Shown in pieces: positions 14,681 through 18,175 of a stretch of 18,175 nucleotides of DNA. The notes under the pieces were generated by a model. The model saw only the letters and a program-made list of their open reading frames with translations. It was not told where the DNA came from and ran no database searches. The stretch lies in the NCBI GenBank assembly GCA_001556125.1, contig LSIG01000020.1:1-18175 (forward strand). Reading direction: 5' to 3'. Positions within the stretch are counted from its first letter, which is position 1; the number at the start of each line of letters is the position of its first letter. The stretch comes from Rhizobiales bacterium CCH10-E5 (GTDB lineage Bacteria; Pseudomonadota; Alphaproteobacteria; Rhizobiales; Beijerinckiaceae). Both the position numbers and the translations under genes were made by a program.

Positions 14681-15745
14681 TCATGCTGCCCGCACCTTCC
14701 AGCCGATGCGGTATTTCACCAGCACGTCGGTCGCCAGCAACACGAAGAGCAGCAGCGCCTGGAACATGCCGGTCGCGGCCTGCGGCAGCCGGACCGTCGT
14801 CTGGGCGATCTCGCCGCCGACATAGGTCGCCGCGAGCACCACGCCGCCAAAGACGATCCCGAGGGGGTTCAACCGGCCCAGGAAGGCCACGATGATCGCG
14901 GTGAAGCCGTAGCCGGCCGGGAATTGTGGCGTCAGCTGTCCGAAGGGGCCGGCCGCCTCGAACAGCCCGGCCAGCCCGGCGAGCCCTCCGCCTGCGAGCA
15001 TCGTCGCCCAGGTCACCCGGTCGGCACGGAAGCCGCCATGGCGCGCGGCGGCGGGCGCCAGCCCGACGACCTTCACCGCGTAACCGGCGGTCGTCTTTTC
15101 CATCAACAGCCAGGCAATCAGCGCGATCAGAAGCGCCGCCGGAATGCCGAGATGGACGAGCGAGCCTTCCAACACCGTCGGCAGGGTCTGGTCGGCGCTG
15201 AACATCCGTGTCTGCGGAAAATTGAAGCCGTCAGGGTCCTTCCAGGGCCCGCGCACGAGATAATAGAGGCCCTGCACCGCGACATAGGTCAGCATCAGGC
15301 TGGTCAGGATCTCGCTGACCTGCAGCCGCACGCGCAGGACGGCCGGCACCGCCGCCCAGGCCATGCCGCCCAGCACGCCCGCAACGGCCATGGCGGGCAG
15401 GATCCACCAGCCGGTCATTTCATGCGTCGCCAGCGCCACGCCCGTACCGGCGATCGCGCCCATGATGTATTGGCCCTCGGCGCCGATATTCCAGACATTG
15501 GCGCGGAAGCCGATGGCGAGCCCGAGCGCGATCATCACCAGCGGGGCCGCCTTGACGCCGAGGTCGGGCCAGCGCTGCGGCTCGACGAAGGGGGTCACGA
15601 AGATGCTCTCGACGGCGTGGAAGCCGTCATAGCCCATCGCCGTGAAGACGATCATGCCGAGCAGCATCGTCAGCCCGATCGCGATCAGCGGGCTGAGCCA
15701 GAGCATGAGCGTGCTCGGTTCGCGGCGGCGGCGCCATTCAAGCAT
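14681..15745 (-). CDS. ABC transporter permease, BMP/nucleoside type (first permease)
   Basis: This 354-residue permease starts MLEWRRRREPSTLMLWLSPL and contains the conserved IGFRANVWNIGAEGQYIMGAIAGTG block and VAFLGRLNPLGIVFGGVVLAA near the C-terminus, both typical of this importer class. It pairs with the permease at 13654-14577. The start at 15745 overlaps the ATPase stop by 8 nt, consistent with coupling; an in-frame ATG at 15784 would add 13 residues inside the ATPase gene and lacks support. A REP-like element separates it from the next permease. Confidence 0.92.
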   Translation of the reverse strand: MLEWRRRREPSTLMLWLSPLIAIGLTMLLGMIVFTAMGYDGFHAVESIFVTPFVEPQRWPDLGVKAAPLVMIALGLAIGFRANVWNIGAEGQYIMGAIAGTGVALATHEMTGWWILPAMAVAGVLGGMAWAAVPAVLRVRLQVSEILTSLMLTYVAVQGLYYLVRGPWKDPDGFNFPQTRMFSADQTLPTVLEGSLVHLGIPAALLIALIAWLLMEKTTAGYAVKVVGLAPAAARHGGFRADRVTWATMLAGGGLAGLAGLFEAAGPFGQLTPQFPAGYGFTAIIVAFLGRLNPLGIVFGGVVLAATYVGGEIAQTTVRLPQAATGMFQALLLFVLLATDVLVKYRIGWKVRAA

Positions 15746-17297
15746 GGGCCGGCTCTCCCGGCGGCGCGGCCGCGCCATGCACACCGCCCATCATCAGGCC
15801 GATTTCGTCGATGCCGAGGCTGGCGACCGCGCGCGGGGCCGACAGCCGGCCCTCGTTGATGACGCAGAGCCGGTCGGCGAGTTCGAGCAGCTCGTCGAGA
15901 TCCTGCGAGATCACCACCACCGCCGAGCCCTTCTCGGCGAGATCGACGAGTTCCTGCCGGATCGCCGCCGCCGCCCCCGCATCCACGCCCCAGGTCGGCT
16001 GGCTGACGACGAGCACGGCGGGCGATTGGCCTATCTCGCGGCCCATGATGAACTTCTGCAGATTGCCGCCCGAGAGCGAGCGGGCGAGCGCCTCGGTGCC
16101 GGTGGTGCGGACGTCGAAGCGCTTGATCACGGAATCGGCGAAGCGCTGGACATCGCCTGTGCTGATCAGCCCGAGCGGCGTCAGCGGCAGGCGGTGGCGC
16201 GCGGTCAGGATGGCATTGTCCGCAAGCGAGAAATCAGGGACCGCGGCATGGCCGTTGCGCTCTTCCGGCACGCAGCAGAGCCCGAGCGCCCGGCGCGCCC
16301 CCGCATCCAGCCGCCCGACCGGTTTGCCGTCGAGTGTGACCGCATCGGCCGTGTTCGCAGGCCGCTCGCCCGACAGGGCGGTCAGCAGCTCCGACTGGCC
16401 GTTGCCCGCAACGCCGGCGATGCCGAGGATTTCGCCGGCCCGCGCCTCGAAGGCGACCCCGCGCAGATCGGTGCCGAAGGGCGGCTCGCCCGGCAGCGTC
16501 AGCCCGGAGACCGACAGCCGCACCGGCCCGGCGCCGTCGCTTCCGCCATGCTCGATCTGGCGGAGCTCCGCGCCGATCATCAGCTCGGCCATGCGCTTCG
16601 TGCTCTCGACGCGCGGGTCGCAGGTGGCGACGACCCGGCCAGCCCGCAGGATCGTGGCGGCCTCGCACAGAGCCTTGATCTCGTGGAGCTTGTGCGAAAT
16701 GTAGAGGATCGCGCAGCCCTGCGAGGCGATCTGGCGCAGCGTGCCGAAGAGCTTGTCCACCTCCTGCGGCGTCAGCACCGAGGTCGGCTCGTCCATGATC
16801 AGCAGCCGGGGATTTTGCAGCAGGCAGCGCACGATCTCGATGCGCTGCCGCTCGCCGACCGACAGCGTATGGACCTCGCGCTCGGGGTCGAGCGGCAGCG
16901 AGTAGCTGTCGAGGATCGCCGCAACGCGGCCCTTCAGCTCGTCCTTGTCGCAGGCTTCGTCGAGACCGAGCGCGATGTTCTCGATCACCGTCATCGCGTC
17001 GAAGAGCGAGAAGTGCTGGAAGACCATGCCGATTCCCAGCCGCCGCGCGATCTTGGGCGAGGGAATGGCGACCGGCGCGCCATCCCAGGCGATGGTCCCG
17101 CTGTCGGCCTGCTGCACGCCATAGATGATCTTGACCAGCGTCGACTTGCCGGCGCCGTTCTCGCCGAGCAGGGCGTGGATCTCGCCCGGGCGGACGCTGA
17201 GGCTGATGTCCTCGTTCGCCTTCACGCCGGGGAAGCTCTTGGAGATGCCCGCAAGGGCGAGCCGGGGGCGAACCGTCTGGTCAGGCGGTTGCGTCAT
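15738..17297 (-). CDS. Double-domain ABC importer ATPase, nucleoside/BMP type
   Basis: This 519-residue protein holds two nucleotide-binding domains in tandem. The first is complete: Walker A GENGAGKST (45-53), Q94, signature LSVGE (145-149), Walker B LLIMDE (165-170) and His202. The second is degenerate: its Walker A reads GVAGNGQSE with no Lys (295-303), and Walker B reads VLVVSQPT (428-435), with Ser-Gln replacing Asp-Glu, while the signature LSGGN (408-412) is intact. One working and one degenerate site is usual for this family (RbsA/YufO-like). It overlaps xdhC by 17 nt upstream and the permease by 8 nt downstream, so the three genes are tightly coupled. Sugar import is an alternative, but the BMP partner favours nucleosides. 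Confidence 0.93.
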   Translation of the reverse strand: MTQPPDQTVRPRLALAGISKSFPGVKANEDISLSVRPGEIHALLGENGAGKSTLVKIIYGVQQADSGTIAWDGAPVAIPSPKIARRLGIGMVFQHFSLFDAMTVIENIALGLDEACDKDELKGRVAAILDSYSLPLDPEREVHTLSVGERQRIEIVRCLLQNPRLLIMDEPTSVLTPQEVDKLFGTLRQIASQGCAILYISHKLHEIKALCEAATILRAGRVVATCDPRVESTKRMAELMIGAELRQIEHGGSDGAGPVRLSVSGLTLPGEPPFGTDLRGVAFEARAGEILGIAGVAGNGQSELLTALSGERPANTADAVTLDGKPVGRLDAGARRALGLCCVPEERNGHAAVPDFSLADNAILTARHRLPLTPLGLISTGDVQRFADSVIKRFDVRTTGTEALARSLSGGNLQKFIMGREIGQSPAVLVVSQPTWGVDAGAAAAIRQELVDLAEKGSAVVVISQDLDELLELADRLCVINEGRLSAPRAVASLGIDEIGLMMGGVHGAAAPPGEPAHA

Positions 17298-18135
17298 GGC
17301 CGGCTCGTTCCTCCGCTCCGGCTCCGCGGGAAGCCTCTGGTTTCCGAAGCAAACTCCGCACCAGTTCGGCGGCCGTCAAGGCCGCGATGACCTCGGGGCG
17401 CTTGTCGTCCACATCGGCGCCGCCGATCGGGCAGGCGAGGCGCGACAGCGCCTCGCGTCGCCCCCCACTGCGCAGGAAGCCGGCCTCGAAGCGGGCGCGC
17501 TTGGTCGCCGAGCCGATCATGCCGACATAAGCCGTATCGCCCCGCTGCAGCGCGGCTTCCGTCAGCCGGTAGTCGAGCGCGTGGCTGTGCGTGAGCACGA
17601 CATGGGCTGCGCCAGCCGGCGCCGCGGCAATGGCCGCGACGGGATCGGCCATGCGGATGCAGGTCACCGCCGCCGGCAGCCCGTCCAGAACGCCGTCGCG
17701 ATCGTCGATCAGAGATATTCGGAAGGGGAGTAGGGCCAGCGCCTCGACCAGGGCCCGCCCGGTATGTCCGGCGCCGAAGACCAGCACGGCCGGGCGCGCC
17801 TCGGCCTCGGCGCGCTCCCGCGCGACCTGCATCGCAAGGTCGGTCGAGGTCGCGCGCCGCAGCGAAACCTGCACCCGCCCGCCACAGCACTGACCCATCT
17901 GCGGGCCGAGCGGGATGTCGAGGCTGCGTGCGAGCTCACCGCTCGCGAGCATCTCGCGCGCCATGTCGATGCAATGAAATTCGAGCTGGCCGCCGCCGAT
18001 CGTCCCGGCGGTGGCGTTGAGGCTGACGGCCATGGCCGCGCCGACTTCGCGGGGGGTGGACCCGGCCGCGTGGGTCAGGGTGACCAGGATGGCGCCTGGG
18101 CGACGATGCTGCGCGAGAAAGGCGGAGAGGCTCAT
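17281..18135 (-). CDS. xdhC: XdhC, xanthine dehydrogenase maturation factor
   Basis: This 284-residue protein has the two-part XdhC layout. The N-terminal XdhC/CoxI domain carries GSTPREVGAAM (25-35), TIGGGQLEFHC (45-55) and LGPQMGQCCGGRV (76-88) with its Cys pair. The C-terminal Rossmann domain carries VFGAGHTGRALVEAL (119-133). XdhC binds molybdenum cofactor, promotes its sulfuration and inserts it into xanthine dehydrogenase in the cytoplasm. The structural xdhA/xdhB genes are not in the window and probably lie just beyond the right edge. It overlaps the ABC ATPase start by 17 nt. Its ATG lies 1 nt from a hairpin-forming repeat whose arm also supplies the only SD-like sequence. Confidence 0.94.
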   Translation of the reverse strand: MSLSAFLAQHRRPGAILVTLTHAAGSTPREVGAAMAVSLNATAGTIGGGQLEFHCIDMAREMLASGELARSLDIPLGPQMGQCCGGRVQVSLRRATSTDLAMQVARERAEAEARPAVLVFGAGHTGRALVEALALLPFRISLIDDRDGVLDGLPAAVTCIRMADPVAAIAAAPAGAAHVVLTHSHALDYRLTEAALQRGDTAYVGMIGSATKRARFEAGFLRSGGRREALSRLACPIGGADVDDKRPEVIAALTAAELVRSLLRKPEASRGAGAEERAGHDATA

Positions 18136-18136
18136 T

Positions 18137-18175
18137 CCCTCCCCCCGCTTGCGGTGGGGAGGGTTAGGGTGGGGG
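18137..18175. repeat. G/C-rich hairpin repeat touching the xdhC start, cut by the window edge
   Basis: CCCTCCCC-CCGC (18137-18148) pairs with GCGG-GGGGAGGG (18151-18163) around a TT loop with one bulged T, followed by TTAGGGTGGGGG to the edge. The motif resembles a short dispersed repeat common in rhizobial-type genomes (recognised by eye, not searched). On the minus strand its last arm reads GGGGAGGG directly before the xdhC ATG. Confidence 0.6.

Noticed and set aside
15642..17390. Plus-strand open frame of 582 codons opposite the ABC ATPase
   Set aside because: It is fully antisense to a complete double-NBD ATPase, has no domain and shows biased composition, so it is a high-GC shadow.

Overview
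The window is high-GC chromosomal DNA from what looks like an alphaproteobacterium, most likely of the Hyphomicrobiales (a Bosea- or Methylobacterium-like lineage). This rests on gene style, the 75-bp palindromic intergenic repeats and two near-consensus CtrA boxes. The genus is an inference and no rRNA marker is present. All main genes appear intact, and no insertion sequence, CRISPR array, tRNA or rRNA was seen.

Left part (1-4678): a set of small housekeeping and regulatory genes. These are the 5' end of an unrecognised Pro/Ala-rich protein (minus), a stand-alone Hpt phosphotransfer protein, an adrenodoxin-type [2Fe-2S] ferredoxin and a universal stress protein (all plus). On the minus strand follow a two-TM membrane protein, a BrnT/BrnA toxin-antitoxin pair with a visible promoter/operator, a CoxE-like vWA protein and an HU histone-like protein.

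Middle part (4893-12357): a probable uptake-and-oxidation module. A plus-strand FAD monooxygenase (4950-6194) faces a minus-strand operon made of a periplasmic binding protein, LivH-, LivM-, LivG- and LivF-type transporter genes, and a single-domain cupin (12254 down to 7142). Two tandem PilZ genes lie between the converging units. Both units are preceded by nearly the same 18-bp palindrome (4912-4929 and 12340-12357, 16 of 18 positions identical), so one unlinked repressor probably controls both. An aromatic or other cyclic acid is a reasonable guess for the substrate, but the sequence does not identify it.

Right part (12543-18175): a minus-strand operon running xdhC, a double-NBD ABC ATPase, two permeases and a Tat-exported BMP-family binding protein. 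The first three genes overlap at their ends. XdhC is the maturation factor for xanthine dehydrogenase, so the transporter is probably a purine or nucleoside importer tied to purine catabolism.

Repeats: two 75-bp REP-like double hairpins lie in opposite orientation inside the two transporter operons, and a related 104-bp element separates the operons. Another G/C-rich hairpin repeat touches the xdhC start codon at the right edge.
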